Assembly (NCBI GenBank): GCA_950022295.1
Contig: OX465601.1
Location: forward strand, 170,007,501 to 170,071,500
DNA from: Bromus sterilis
Taxonomy: Eukaryota > Streptophyta > Magnoliopsida > Poales > Poaceae
Direction of reading: 5' to 3'
Length of the DNA stretch: 64,000 bases
A model generated the notes under the pieces. That model was given only the letters and a program-made list of their open reading frames with translations, made no database searches and had not been told where the DNA came from. A program made the position numbers and the translations under genes. Positions 11,180 to 23,698 of this stretch are shown piece by piece; the stretch's first letter is position 1, and each line of letters opens with the position of its first letter.

Positions 11180-12567
11180 TCCCCAAGCTGAATTCCTGCT
11201 CATCCTCGAGTAGGTAAATGATAACAATCATAATTTCTATGGTGACATGCCACCAACCATATAAGGAATTTTGAAGTAAAGCAATAAGGAATGCAATTCA
11301 ATTCAAGTCTCAAAAAGCAAGAGTTTATATTAGCATTGGAACATGCAACATCAGAACAAAAGGTGCAAGAGATCTCGTCGTCCGTGACTCGAATGTCTCC
11401 AAATGGTGTTTGCGTGCAAGAAGGGGGATTGGGAATACGAGAGAGTAAAACTTTTATTTGTTGAGAACTCAATCTACTAAATTTTCACACTTGGTCTTCT
11501 TTGAAATCTTATCTAGACTCGTCCCCATACCATTAGCCAGGTACAAGTCAAACTGATCCACTCACTTTCGATATTTTGAGCACTCATACAATGGATGAGC
11601 ATAAACAAGAAAGTTGACACTTAAATGGTGAAAGAGAAATATAGTGGAGGAGGAAGACATAAAGGGTGTGAAAGGCTCACATCAATGAGGACAATCATAG
11701 GCGAGAGAAAGCCAAATGATATATATGATGTGACGAGTAGGGATTGCCATGTAACGGATGCACATACGAGCTAAGGAAAGCTCTCCAATGAAACTAGTGG
11801 GTGTGCATCCAACTTGCTTGCTCAAGAAGACCTAGAGCTCATTTGAGGAGGCTCATCATTGGAATATACAAGACAAGTTCTATAGTGTAAAGGATCCCCA
11901 CATAGTTATATGCACATATGATGATCTCTATGGAGTACAAGATATAAGATGAAGTACGAGTGTGGATCTCTCAAAAGGAATAGTAGTGTGGCCCTTTCTG
12001 TCTTTTCATTTTTTTTCTATTTTTATTTGTGGCCTCCATGGCTCTTTCTCTTTAACTCTCATTTGTCCTCTTTGGGATCTTTTAATTTTGTCCTCTTTGG
12101 GATATTTTCCTCACTTTAGGGGCAACACTCTATATATTACAAGAAGTATAGGAGATCTTTCACACTTTAAAAAAGGTACTCACATAAAGAAGATGTAGTT
12201 GTCATGATGCAAATGTATGCCTCTGCCAGTGTAGCAGGATATGCAATGATACTAGCGCGTCATGTCGCAACGATTAGGGCAAGACCCAACTAGCATGCGG
12301 CTCATCGATAAGGAAAAATCATGTATGACATGAAGATCAAGTCATGAGAACATGGATGTTGCATGGCAATGTATCTCAGAAAGGCTATGGAAATGCCTTG
12401 TAGGTAGGTATGGTGGCTGTTTTGAGGAAAGATATAATGAGGCTTATGATGACAGAGCGTATCATGCAAAGGGTTTGGATGCACCAGCGAAGTATGCGCC
12501 AACTCTCGAGGTGAGAAAGGGCAATGCACGATACCGAAGAGGCTAAAAAAATATGGGTGGTGGAAGT
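11180..12567 (-). other. 3' internal non-coding part of element E
   Basis: Minus-strand polypurine tract (AGCTTGGGGA type) at about 11180-11192, directly before the LTR. The remaining 1.4 kb is non-coding Athila 3' sequence with no ORF I can assign. The copia LTR H interrupts it at 12568 (TSD GAAGT at 12563-12567). Confidence 0.6.
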
Positions 12568-13934
12568 TGTTGGAATTATGCCCTAGAGGCAATAATAAAT
12601 TGTATTATTATAATTCCAGGTTCATTATTAATGTTTATATGTCTTTGCTATAACTGCAATGGCTTATGCGGAGGTTTGCCAAGTAGCATATTAACTGCCT
12701 CCGGAGGAAAACCCATATGCAGGTGTGGAGTATAAACACCAAGTGTTCTTAGTATGCCTCTAGGACTAACTCGTGTGTTATGGATGACATGTTTTCCTGT
12801 TCATAGGGCATTGGAAATGCCGGTAACACATGGGAGCACATTGTTGCCAGAACAAGGGTGCTGAACCGACCCAATTGTATGATTTACTTTGATACCACAT
12901 CGTTTCCATGTTATAAGTAAAATCATCTAAGTTAATATGCATGTGTCCTTCATGACCATAAGAATTTTTCGTAACTTCATACCGGAGGGTGGGTTTTGAC
13001 ACTGTCCCAACACCACCCGTAACAGGCGTGGCAATAACGGCTTTGATCACTCACAACCGAAAGTGTGTCAAGGGACTTAATGATTCGAGTTGGGAATTAG
13101 CTCCTCTAACGATGGAGAGATACTTCTGTGGGCCCTCTCGGTATTACGGCATCCAACATCGTCTGGCCAGACACTGTGAATTGATCACAAGGGATACCGG
13201 AATACTAAACGAGAAAATGGAACAAAACGAGAAGGAGGATGACTTGGTATAATGGTTAATGGTTAATCATGCGGATACCTAATAGATCTCACCTCAGGAT
13301 TTGTATATCGTGAAGAAAATAGGACTGGCATGTTAAGCTTGTGGTTCACTCGAATTTATATTCGTGTAGGTACGGGAACCATTATGGGTGTCCATGGCTC
13401 CGCTATCGGTTATTGTTCCGCGGGAAAATAAGTTTCCGGTTCATGTCCGTATCCTACCGAACCTATGGGGTCACACACTTAAAGGTAGATGATCTGTAGA
13501 GTACTAGAGTGATAGGAGCATGTATTTATCACACCGCGAAAGTCTCGGAGTGATCGGGTTATGATCGATGAGAAAACCGGAACCGTTTCAGGGACCCGGT
13601 AAGGTACCGGGAAAAGTTTTGAGGAAACCAGATAAAACCAGAGGGCCGGAAAAGTTCCGAGTTGGTCTAGATATATTTAATATTCATTTATTAAGTATTT
13701 TGAAAAGGTTTCGGAATTAAATTATTGAATTTAATATCAATGGGCTCCCTCTCACTTGGAAGGCCCAAGTGGGAGGGAGCACTTGGGCCAAAGGTGGCCC
13801 AAGGGGGGAGGCGCCCTGGGGGGAGCTTCCAGGAAGCTTCCTCCCCTCCTTGGCGCAGCCCTTGGGAAGGGGAAACCCTAGGGCGCAGCCCCTAGGGCTG
13901 CCCCCTTTTCAAGTTGGCTCCCCTCCCCTCCCCC

Positions 13935-13942
13935 TATAAATA
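13935..13942 (+). promoter_or_regulatory. TATA box of LTR H
   Basis: TATAAATA follows a C-rich stretch and precedes a pyrimidine-rich leader. Confidence 0.6.
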
Positions 13943-15656
13943 GAGGAGGTGGGGGCACCCCTTGAGACACAATTCAGATTGCTTCTCCGCCCAAGGGCTG
14001 CCCCCTCTCTCTCCCTCTCATTAGATCCAATCTCATCCACCCCGAAGGGCTGCTCCCCCATCCTCTCTACTCCGATGGCGCCGAGCTCTGGACGGCGGAG
14101 CCCTGCCGGATCATCTACACTGTACGTGTGGATCAACCGCAGAGAGATCGTGTGTTCGATCTTCGTTCGAGGGACTCCACGGTGATCAGATCTGTTCGTG
14201 GGAGTGTTCACCTTCACGCTTCTCCAACTCTCCATCAGGTCTTCCGCCGCGAGAGAAGTGCATCCGTTGAACGGTTGCAAGAAGGTAACTAGATCGATCT
14301 TCTCATCTGCATCTTCCTAGTGTAGGAGATATGCCCTAGAGGCAATAATAAATGTTATTATTATCTCCATGTTTGTAATTATGTTTATATTCCATGCTAT
14401 AACTGCAATGGTTCTCGAGTCTGCAATAACCACGAGGCTCAGAGGAAGACTCATATGCACGTGTGGAATAATAAACGGATAAAATATATATTCCTAGTCT
14501 CGCCTCTAAGACTAGCTCAAGTGTTGCATGATGGTTCTGTTTTCCTAATCATGGGCATGACTATGCCGGCAACTTTGAGGGCACAATGTTAGAAGAACAT
14601 TTGTGTTGAATCGACCTAGATTGATGTTATGCTATGAGATACTTTCGTCACCAGTTAATGGATTATAACACAGAGAAAGTTGAGCGTTTGCATAATTCCT
14701 TAGACCATGAGAGTATCGAGTTCCTTCGTACTTGCTTCGTGAACTTTGGGGTTTGTTAAACGTCATCTGTAAAAGGGTGGCTATTACGGCGGCTTACGGG
14801 TTCACGGAAAAGTATGACAAGGAACTAGGTAGCTCAAGATTGGGATTTGCTCCTCCGTCGATGGAGAGATATTCTTCGGGCCCTCTCGGTGTTATGGTAT
14901 CCACCATCGTCTGGCCAGACACAGTGTGATTTGATCACAGGGATGCCGGAACGCGGGAACGAGAAAAGAGAACAATACCGGAAACGAGGTAACTGGCATA
15001 GTGGACAAGTTGTTGATTCACGGGGATGCCAATAAGTCTCACCTCGGGTATTTGTAACATATCGCGAAGCAACAGGAATAGCACACGGCAACTAAAGGTT
15101 CACTCGAATATTCATTCGTATGGGTATAGGGATCAATATGGATGTCCTCGGTTCCGCTATTGATCATTAATCGGAAAGTGTTCCGGTCATGTCTATACTT
15201 CATCGAACCTACAGGGTCACACGCTTAAGGGTCATCTATCTGCTGAATTCTAGACAGGGAGTCTGAGAGAAAGTCACCGGAAAGGTTTCGGAGAAAACGG
15301 AAAAGTTCCGGAGAGAGAACACCGGAATAGTTTCGGTAAAACCGAAAAGTTGTTTCGGACTGAACCACTAAGCCGAAAAGGTTTCGGTAAGCACCTGGTA
15401 CTTCTGGAGGGTGCCAGAATTGTTCTGGTAACTTCTGGAATTTTTCCGGAGAAAAGAATAAAATATTTTTTTTCGGAAATGTTTCGGAGCTGCCGGAAAT
15501 GTTCCGGAGCTGCCGGAAATGCTTAGGTTACTTTTCGCAGATGAAAATCATTGATCCGTAAATTTTTCGGAACGCATCCGAAATTGTTTTAGGGGGTGCT
15601 GGAAATGTTCTGGGCCTACAGAAATTTTTTCGGGATTTTCGGACGCGAAAATTTGG

Positions 15657-15779
15657 TCTCATGAATAGTGGAACACTATTGGGAGAAAATATCTCATGAA
15701 TAGTGGAAACACTATTGGGAGAAAATATCTCATGAATAGTGGAAACACTATTGGGAGAAAATATCTCATGAATAGTGTG
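15657..15779 (+). repeat. Tandem 35-36-bp hairpin repeats in U3 of G
   Basis: Three full units (starting 15657, 15692, 15728) and a partial fourth (15764). Each holds AATAGTG-GAAA-CACTATT, a perfect 7-bp stem. They end about 45 bp upstream of the TATA box, an enhancer-like position. The same array is at 22883-23005 in the 3' LTR. Confidence 0.85.
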
Positions 15780-15824
15780 AAAATATCTGAGGGCATTTTG
15801 GTATTTTGCCATCTCTTCTCACTC

Positions 15825-15832
15825 TATAAATA
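15825..15832 (+). promoter_or_regulatory. TATA box of G 5' LTR
   Basis: TATAAATA in CTCTATAAATAGAGG, directly downstream of the hairpin repeats. Confidence 0.7.
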
Positions 15833-16045
15833 GAGGTGGAGAGGTGCTCTCCACACACACAAAAGTCTCTCATACAAGTGCCATGCAATTATCTGGCTTC
15901 TTCTCTCCCTCCCACGAAATAGTTTCGTAGAGCCGAAAGGCTGTCTGGGTTCCGGCAGGAACTAGTTCTGGACGGCGAAGCCCTGCCGGATAGCTGACAC
16001 CGTATGTGTGCAACCCCGTAGAGAGGTCGTAGTTTCGATCTTTTG

Positions 16046-16174
16046 CCCGAAGGGCTGTCCGAGTTACCGTTCGAGTTTCGACGGTCCTCCCGAAGGGCTG
16101 TCCGAGTTACCGTTCGAGTTTCGAGGGGCCTCCCGAAGGGCTGTCCGAGTCACCGTCCGAGGGACTGTCCGACC
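16046..16174 (+). repeat. Three 43-bp GC-rich repeats downstream of the G promoter
   Basis: Units start at 16046, 16089 and 16132, each opening CCCGAAGGGCTGTCCGAGT. The third decays into further CTGTCCGA words. They lie in the transcribed leader (R/U5). The copy in the 3' LTR is at 23272-23400. Confidence 0.8.
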
Positions 16175-16399
16175 GCCTCCCGGAGCGCTGTCCGAGGAGC
16201 AGACGAGGGACAACATCCTCGTGGTTGGGAGGTTGTAAATCCTAGCTGCGGGGATCTGCACCACCGATCTTCATCGACTCTACTTCCGCTGCGCTACGAG
16301 TCGGTAATGATAAGATCAAAACCTTGTATGCATCTCCATAGTGGTCCTGGGCGTGTTCGTAGTGCGGAAATTTTTGTTTTCTGCTGCGTTCCCCAACAG

Positions 16400-16413
16400 T
16401 GGCATCAAGAGCC
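16400..16413 (+). other. Primer-binding site of G
   Basis: TGGCATCAAGAGCC starts one base after the 5' LTR. It is a near match to the initiator tRNA-Met complement used by plant copia elements. Confidence 0.7.
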
Positions 16414-16429
16414 AGGCTATGCGTAGATG

Positions 16430-19400
16430 CAGGTCACGATCTAGAATACATAGAGATGTATGGGTATTGCATTATATAATTTTGTAGTAGATGGGATCTA
16501 TTGCTGAAAATTATTTATGCGGGTACCAGATGAAATCTGTTACCCGATGTTCTTGTTGCTTCCCTGGAATTTGCGTATTTCTAATCTCGATAACTGCATG
16601 GTGCAATTTCAAAGTTCTGGCAATCCGCGATCCTGATTGATCAACGAAGTGCTAACAGTTCATTGAATTCCACCATAGTTAAAGAAAGATGGAATTTCGC
16701 AGACTAAAGGGCAATGCAGATATGATATGCATGGGGGTCACGCGTATGACGAAGTTCAGTATGGGGTTCGAGATTTTATTATCCCGTGCTTCATACACCC
16801 CGCAAAGTTAATCTAGCGACTTGAATAATCATACTTGATGATAAACGTTGGTAGCTACGGTTTTTAGACAAAACCTTAGAAGCCACGTAAATGAAAATCT
16901 TGCATAAACCGATTAGAGACGTCTAACTTGGTTTTGCAGAAAGGCATGTGATGTGGTATAGCAATTCTCATGGTTAATTTGATTATGTATGAGATGACTA
17001 TATAATGTAAATTCATTAACATGACCTGCGAGTCATGATTCGGCATGATGGCTGGAGCCATATGATTGTCACTTTAATGACCTGTGAGTCAACCTTATGT
17101 AATGCACTTGTTTTATTAGCTATAGAGATAGCAATATTATCTGGTGCATCGACAAGGTGGTGGAAATTTTTGCGAAGGTGAACACCGACGCGAATGCCGA
17201 AGACGAAGAAATACTAGACTTCTCCGTCAGAAAGGGCTATACCATATCATGCTATTATGAATTGCCTGAGATGTTTATCCCTTATGCTGCACCCTTTTGA
17301 TTGCGCGGTAGTCGCTTTTTATTAGGGTGATCTCTCACTTAAAATATCAAAGTAGTTAGTGTTCACCCAAGTGTAGCACCGTCTGAAATTCGTATCTTTT
17401 CGGGGTGCGCCATGTACACATGAGCACGAACGAATCGAGAGGAATGAGGCGGGTGAGGTCAGACCTCGCAGCAAGATCACTTGGTTGTCTTTGACGTTCA
17501 GGCAGGAGAGTCCTGAGCTCGGAACACGCCCATCGAAAGATGAACAAGAATCACATAGAGATGTGATCGGCAAGTTGGCCTACCGATTGAAAATCACGTC
17601 ATCAGTGATGAACCCGTCAATGACGTCGAATTGAAATACGGATCTTGAATCACTCACAATCAATTATGAGAGATATTGATTTGAGTGGGAGCGCACCTTA
17701 GAATAAAATTGTTTATTCTCTAGTGCAAATTAATTATGAACATTGTCTAAGTGAAATTTGCATAATAGTTGTAGAATATTGGCTCGCGTTTCCACCTTCC
17801 CTATTAAAATTGAATAACTGTTATTTATCTGGTTAAAACTTTACGATTGGTAACGTAATTTGTAGGATTGTCCTCAAGAGTGTCGAGAAGGACTTTGTCC
17901 TATTGCATGCTTTTAGTATTCTCCCGCTGATGCTATGGATGATAAGACTCGCGTCCTTCGATCCAAAAGCTAGAATTCCATCAGGGTCAAATGCAATATG
18001 CTTGCTTCCATGAAACCCGAGCTTCAAAAGTTTGGGATAGCTATGACACATTCATGGAACTGAAAATTAGTTTCAGATACAAACAAAGGCTAGAAGATAT
18101 GAGATATCCAAAGCAATGTTTTGTTTGCAAATGTTAGTAAAGTGTTTACTATGCATTAGACTGAAGTAATGAAGGGATCCAGATGAACGCCAGTCATATG
18201 ATGATGGTGAATAAAACAAACAACTTAAAGATAAAGGACAAGTCAGAAGGGTGTTAGTGAGACTTACACGCCTAGGAAGTCCGAGGCTTACGCCACTCTT
18301 AAAGTTGGGTGCTTCATCTGAGAGTAGGAGAAATATTTGAAGTAAAACTGTTGGAAGGATAAAGGCAAAAAGAAAGAAGACTGGAATGTCCAGCTCATGT
18401 ATGAAAGTCATACAAGTTATTGATGTTTGGAAGACTGGTCAAAAAGAAATAGTTCTTGGAAATTATGATTAAACATGTTAATCACTAATTCTTGGGTATT
18501 GTGAGTTGACCACAAAGATACCCGCTAGATTGCATTCTGTTGCGACTCGATGCAAGAACTACTACGGCCTACATGACTTACCAGAGTGAGGTTTAGATAC
18601 GCGCTGGGAACATAGTAAATGTTACTATACCTTCCATCGGTGTATTACCTCTGCATTTATTTTCATAATTCATTTTTGAGTTTTATACACTCTAGCCCAT
18701 TGCATAAAGTTTGTTGCAAGAAGGTTGTTCATAAGAGAACAATTGTTGTTCGGTGTTATGAATAACATAAGGGCCATGCTTCCATCATGGATGGGATGTA
18801 TGTTATGAATATTGATGGTAATATGATACATCCCTAACAATGACGCTAAATGTCGAAAGACTAAAAGAGTACCACATATGTGTGCCACTGCATTTGGTCA
18901 CATTGGAGAAACCCGCATGGAGAAATTCCATAATGATGGATTTTGAAGTCATTTGATTATGAATCATCTGACACTTGCAACTTTCGTCCAAAAAGTGAAG
19001 TGACTGAAATACCGTTCACACGCCATAAGGAACGAGCAACAAACTTATTCGTGATCATACATTTTGATGTGTGTAGTCCGATAAATGTTGTTACTAGTAG
19101 TGGATTTATCTATCTTCAGAAATGACTCAAGTAGATATATGGATATTTACTTGATGAGACGTAAGTCTGGATCTTTTGAAATCATTCAAAAGGTTTTCAG
19201 AATGAAGTAGAAATTATTGTGGCAAGAAAATTATGTTTCTGCAATTAGATTGTGGAAAGGAAAATTTGAGTTACAAGTTTAGTGAATGTCTGATGAGTTG
19301 TGAAAAACAGTTTCATAACTTGCACCTCCCGGAACACCACTGAGAGTGGAAAGTCCGAGAAGATGTAATCAAACCATATATGACATGGTAAGATCAAAGA

Positions 19401-21530
19401 TGACATAAATCAATTTGCCATTATCCCTTTTAAAAGTGATGCTTTAGAGACTGCAGCTTTTAACACTGAAAAGAGCGCCATCAGATCTGTTGAAATGATG
19501 TCATGGTATGGTACGCCCAACCATGTTATGTCTTTTCTTAACATTTGGAATATGGGGCTTGTGTAAAGTTTTTACAAACCTATTCCAAATCAGACAAGAA
19601 CTACTTTGTAGGTTATCCCAAATTGATGGGTATTCCTCCACACTATGCCGAGGCAAAACGTTTGCCACATAAACCGGTATGATTTTTTGAAGAAAATGTT
19701 TCTTGCAAAAGGTGAGTGGGAGAACAGTGCAACTCGACGAGATAACAGTATCTTCGTTATCAGGTCAAAGGAAAGAAACCTTGGAAGTAATTCCAGAGTC
19801 TCCTACTGTGACTGATACGGAAGCCTCTACATGAGATTTATGGACTTCGGTCAAACTTGCAGCTGAACCACGTAGGCAAAACTCATGCAAACCTCTCAGG
19901 TGCGCAAACGAGATATTGTTGTTAAACAACAGTATACCTACGATAATCAAGGAAGCGATGATGGGCCCTGACTCCGGAATTGGCTAGATGCCAACACAAT
20001 CCGAGATAGTTTCCCTATACATAATTCAAGATTATATCTTGATGGACCATTCGGAAGACTTAGAGTCTAGCGAATATTAATGGAACTATAAACTGATACG
20101 GATAAAAATGTTTTATTCAAAAAGCTCGACTTGTTTCTATAACAAATTCAAGGAGTTGACTACCGTGAGATTGTCTCACTGTAGCGATGCTTAAAGTCGG
20201 TTCGGGTTATACTAGCAATTAATACATATTTCAATTATGAGATATCATAAATGGATACCAAAAAGGATTTCCAGGAGTTGGAAATACAACCTAGGACTTG
20301 TATGTGATACAGTTCAAAGTATTTTGACAATCCAAGAGGATGCTAGGGGTTGTGCAAACTTCAGAGTTCCAGCAATGGACAAAGGAGAGCATAATGGAGT
20401 TGGAATCTTTGTTCTGATGAAATAGTTAAAAAGTTTGATTTCATCAGGGATAGCAAAGATGCTTGTGTTTACAAGAAAGTAAGTGGGAGCATGATAATAT
20501 TTCTAAAACCTTGTGTTCTTGACACATTAGAAATAATATAAATTTCTTGACGCGAATTAAGACTTCATTGAAAATAGTTTTTCGATGAAGTGCTTGGGCT
20601 AAGTAGCCTTGATATTAGGCATAATTATCTGCGAGATAGATTTGCCTAATAGGGCTAAGCCAAAATACATATTGACAAGATGCTAAAACAGTTTAGCTTT
20701 AAAAACGCCAAGGAGTGATTCTTGCCGAAGTCACATGGAAAGAGTTTTTGCAAGACTCGGTGTCCTAAAAACACTGATGAGCAAAATACATGATGGAGAT
20801 TCCACACACTTTTGTGTTTGGATTAAGCATGTATTCCATGGTATGTAAAACAACCAGATATGTCCAGTACTCCAAATTAGTTGCGAGTAATTTACCAAAG
20901 TGATCAAGGTATTGATCATAGGACAACAGTGAAAAATGTCATTATTTACTAAAGTGGCGTTGATGACATGTTTTCTCGTGAGCGGAGATTATGAAGAGTT
21001 CGTTGTAAACAGTTACATCGATACAGGCTCGCTGTAAGTAATTACATCGATGCAGTCTTCATCAGTACTCCAAGCGATTTTCAAATTAAATTAAGGGTTT
21101 TGTATAACAAATATGGTGGCACAGTAAGTTAGAATTGTTCCAAACAGGTTACTGTGGCGAAATTCTATAACAAATGGCTATGTATGTTGCTGCTTAAGAA
21201 GCAACAAAGAAGATGTTGAATCATATAGTTCATTCATGAACTTAGTATGGTTCCAAGATGGCTTTGGTCAATGGAACACTATTGAAGATAGTTGCTCCAT
21301 AGCTCAGTCTGAGGAATCAAGGTTCGACCAGTGATTCACATATATACAAAGCCGAGTCCACACAAAACATGAATTTTGTGAAAGCGTGAAAACGCGAGGA
21401 TACGCAAAGATACACACGGGCCAGAAGTTGTCAGATCCGTTGGCAAAGACTGTACCACAAGCGAAGCATAATTTTACACCGGTATGCCATAGGTGTAAAG
21501 TATGTGAGCATTGACTCGATTATTGACTCT
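16430..21530 (+). pseudogene. Decayed copia gag-pol core of G
   Basis: No frame longer than about 90 codons survives. Copia pol signatures remain in order across shifting frames: integrase core near 19058-19125 (DVCSPINVV), integrase LAPPGTP motif at 19319-19351, RT C-terminal DACVYKKVSGS at 20458-20490, an IDKMLK block near 20670, and RNase-H-side sequence to about 21530. Gag and protease are not recognisable. Frameshifts and stops are dense throughout, yet the flanking LTRs are identical, so decay happened before the last transposition. Confidence 0.75.
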
Positions 21531-21533
21531 AGT

Positions 21534-21546
21534 GCAAGTGGGAGTC
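21534..21546 (+). other. Polypurine tract of G
   Basis: GCAAGTGGGAGTC lies directly before the 3' LTR, the usual copia context for plus-strand priming. Confidence 0.7.
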
Positions 21547-23624
21547 TGTAGGAGATATGCCCTAGAGGCAATAATAAATGTTATTATTATCTCCATGTTT
21601 GTAATTATGTTTATATTCCATGCTATAACTGCAATGGTTCTCGAGTCTGCAATAACCACGAGGCTCAGAGGAAGACTCATATGCACGTGTGGAATAATAA
21701 ACGGATAAAATATATATTCCTAGTCTCGCCTCTAAGACTAGCTCAAGTGTTGCATGATGGTTCTGTTTTCCTAATCATGGGCATGACTATGCCGGCAACT
21801 TTGAGGGCACAATGTTAGAAGAACATTTGTGTTGAATCGACCTAGATTGATGTTATGCTATGAGATACTTTCGTCACCAGTTAATGGATTATAACACAGA
21901 GAAAGTTGAGCGTTTGCATAATTCCTTAGACCATGAGAGTATCGAGTTCCTTCGTACTTGCTTCGTGAACTTTGGGGTTTGTTAAACGTCATCTGTAAAA
22001 GGGTGGCTATTACGGCGGCTTACGGGTTCACGGAAAAGTATGACAAGGAACTAGGTAGCTCAAGATTGGGATTTGCTCCTCCGTCGATGGAGAGATATTC
22101 TTCGGGCCCTCTCGGTGTTATGGTATCCACCATCGTCTGGCCAGACACAGTGTGATTTGATCACAGGGATGCCGGAACGCGGGAACGAGAAAAGAGAACA
22201 ATACCGGAAACGAGGTAACTGGCATAGTGGACAAGTTGTTGATTCACGGGGATGCCAATAAGTCTCACCTCGGGTATTTGTAACATATCGCGAAGCAACA
22301 GGAATAGCACACGGCAACTAAAGGTTCACTCGAATATTCATTCGTATGGGTATAGGGATCAATATGGATGTCCTCGGTTCCGCTATTGATCATTAATCGG
22401 AAAGTGTTCCGGTCATGTCTATACTTCATCGAACCTACAGGGTCACACGCTTAAGGGTCATCTATCTGCTGAATTCTAGACAGGGAGTCTGAGAGAAAGT
22501 CACCGGAAAGGTTTCGGAGAAAACGGAAAAGTTCCGGAGAGAGAACACCGGAATAGTTTCGGTAAAACCGAAAAGTTGTTTCGGACTGAACCACTAAGCC
22601 GAAAAGGTTTCGGTAAGCACCTGGTACTTCTGGAGGGTGCCAGAATTGTTCTGGTAACTTCTGGAATTTTTCCGGAGAAAAGAATAAAATATTTTTTTTC
22701 GGAAATGTTTCGGAGCTGCCGGAAATGTTCCGGAGCTGCCGGAAATGCTTAGGTTACTTTTCGCAGATGAAAATCATTGATCCGTAAATTTTTCGGAACG
22801 CATCCGAAATTGTTTTAGGGGGTGCTGGAAATGTTCTGGGCCTACAGAAATTTTTTCGGGATTTTCGGACGCGAAAATTTGGTCTCATGAATAGTGGAAC
22901 ACTATTGGGAGAAAATATCTCATGAATAGTGGAAACACTATTGGGAGAAAATATCTCATGAATAGTGGAAACACTATTGGGAGAAAATATCTCATGAATA
23001 GTGTGAAAATATCTGAGGGCATTTTGGTATTTTGCCATCTCTTCTCACTCTATAAATAGAGGTGGAGAGGTGCTCTCCACACACACAAAAGTCTCTCATA
23101 CAAGTGCCATGCAATTATCTGGCTTCTTCTCTCCCTCCCACGAAATAGTTTCGTAGAGCCGAAAGGCTGTCTGGGTTCCGGCAGGAACTAGTTCTGGACG
23201 GCGAAGCCCTGCCGGATAGCTGACACCGTATGTGTGCAACCCCGTAGAGAGGTCGTAGTTTCGATCTTTTGCCCGAAGGGCTGTCCGAGTTACCGTTCGA
23301 GTTTCGACGGTCCTCCCGAAGGGCTGTCCGAGTTACCGTTCGAGTTTCGAGGGGCCTCCCGAAGGGCTGTCCGAGTCACCGTCCGAGGGACTGTCCGACC
23401 GCCTCCCGGAGCGCTGTCCGAGGAGCAGACGAGGGACAACATCCTCGTGGTTGGGAGGTTGTAAATCCTAGCTGCGGGGATCTGCACCACCGATCTTCAT
23501 CGACTCTACTTCCGCTGCGCTACGAGTCGGTAATGATAAGATCAAAACCTTGTATGCATCTCCATAGTGGTCCTGGGCGTGTTCGTAGTGCGGAAATTTT
23601 TGTTTTCTGCTGCGTTCCCCAACA
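21547..23624 (+). repeat. 3' LTR of G
   Basis: 2078 bp, offset exactly 7226 from the 5' LTR along its whole length, so there are no indels between the copies. TATA box at 23051-23058. Confidence 0.92.
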
Positions 23625-23698
23625 CCTAGATCTGTTCTTGGGTTTGATTCGTAGTGCCGGATTTTTTTTTGTTTTCTACTCCGAATCCCAATAGAAGT

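Larger units (their letters stand above)
14321..16398 (+). repeat. 5' LTR of G
   Basis: 2078 bp. It contains a tandem hairpin array (15657-15779), TATA box (15825-15832) and three 43-bp GC-rich repeats (16046-16174). Confidence 0.92.
14321..23624 (+). mobile_element. Full-length copia-type element G, identical LTRs, dead pol; TSD CCTAG
   Basis: A 9304-bp element: 5' LTR 14321-16398, core 16399-21546, 3' LTR 21547-23624. LTRs start TGTAGGAGATATGCCC and end CCCCAACA, with CCTAG at 14316-14320 and 23625-23629. Both LTRs are 2078 bp, and every stretch I compared was identical. The core has a primer site and polypurine tract but only stop-ridden traces of integrase, RT and RNase H in copia order. 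It was therefore inserted recently, presumably using proteins from another element. Confidence 0.9.
12568..23693 (+). mobile_element. Copia solo LTR H, interrupted by element G; TSD GAAGT
   Basis: The parts are 12568-14320 and 23630-23693, about 1.82 kb in total. It starts TGTTGGAATTATGCCCTAGA, a start shared with the BARE-1/WIS/Angela group, and ends CCCAATA (a decayed CA end). Flanks are GAAGT at 12563-12567 and 23694-23698. There is no primer site or coding sequence between its own ends, so it is a solo LTR. G inserted 64 bp from its 3' end, duplicating CCTAG. Confidence 0.88.

Noticed and set aside
15657..15779. CRISPR-like spaced repeats
   Set aside because: Units are contiguous 35-36-bp tandem repeats without unique spacers, in a plant LTR promoter.
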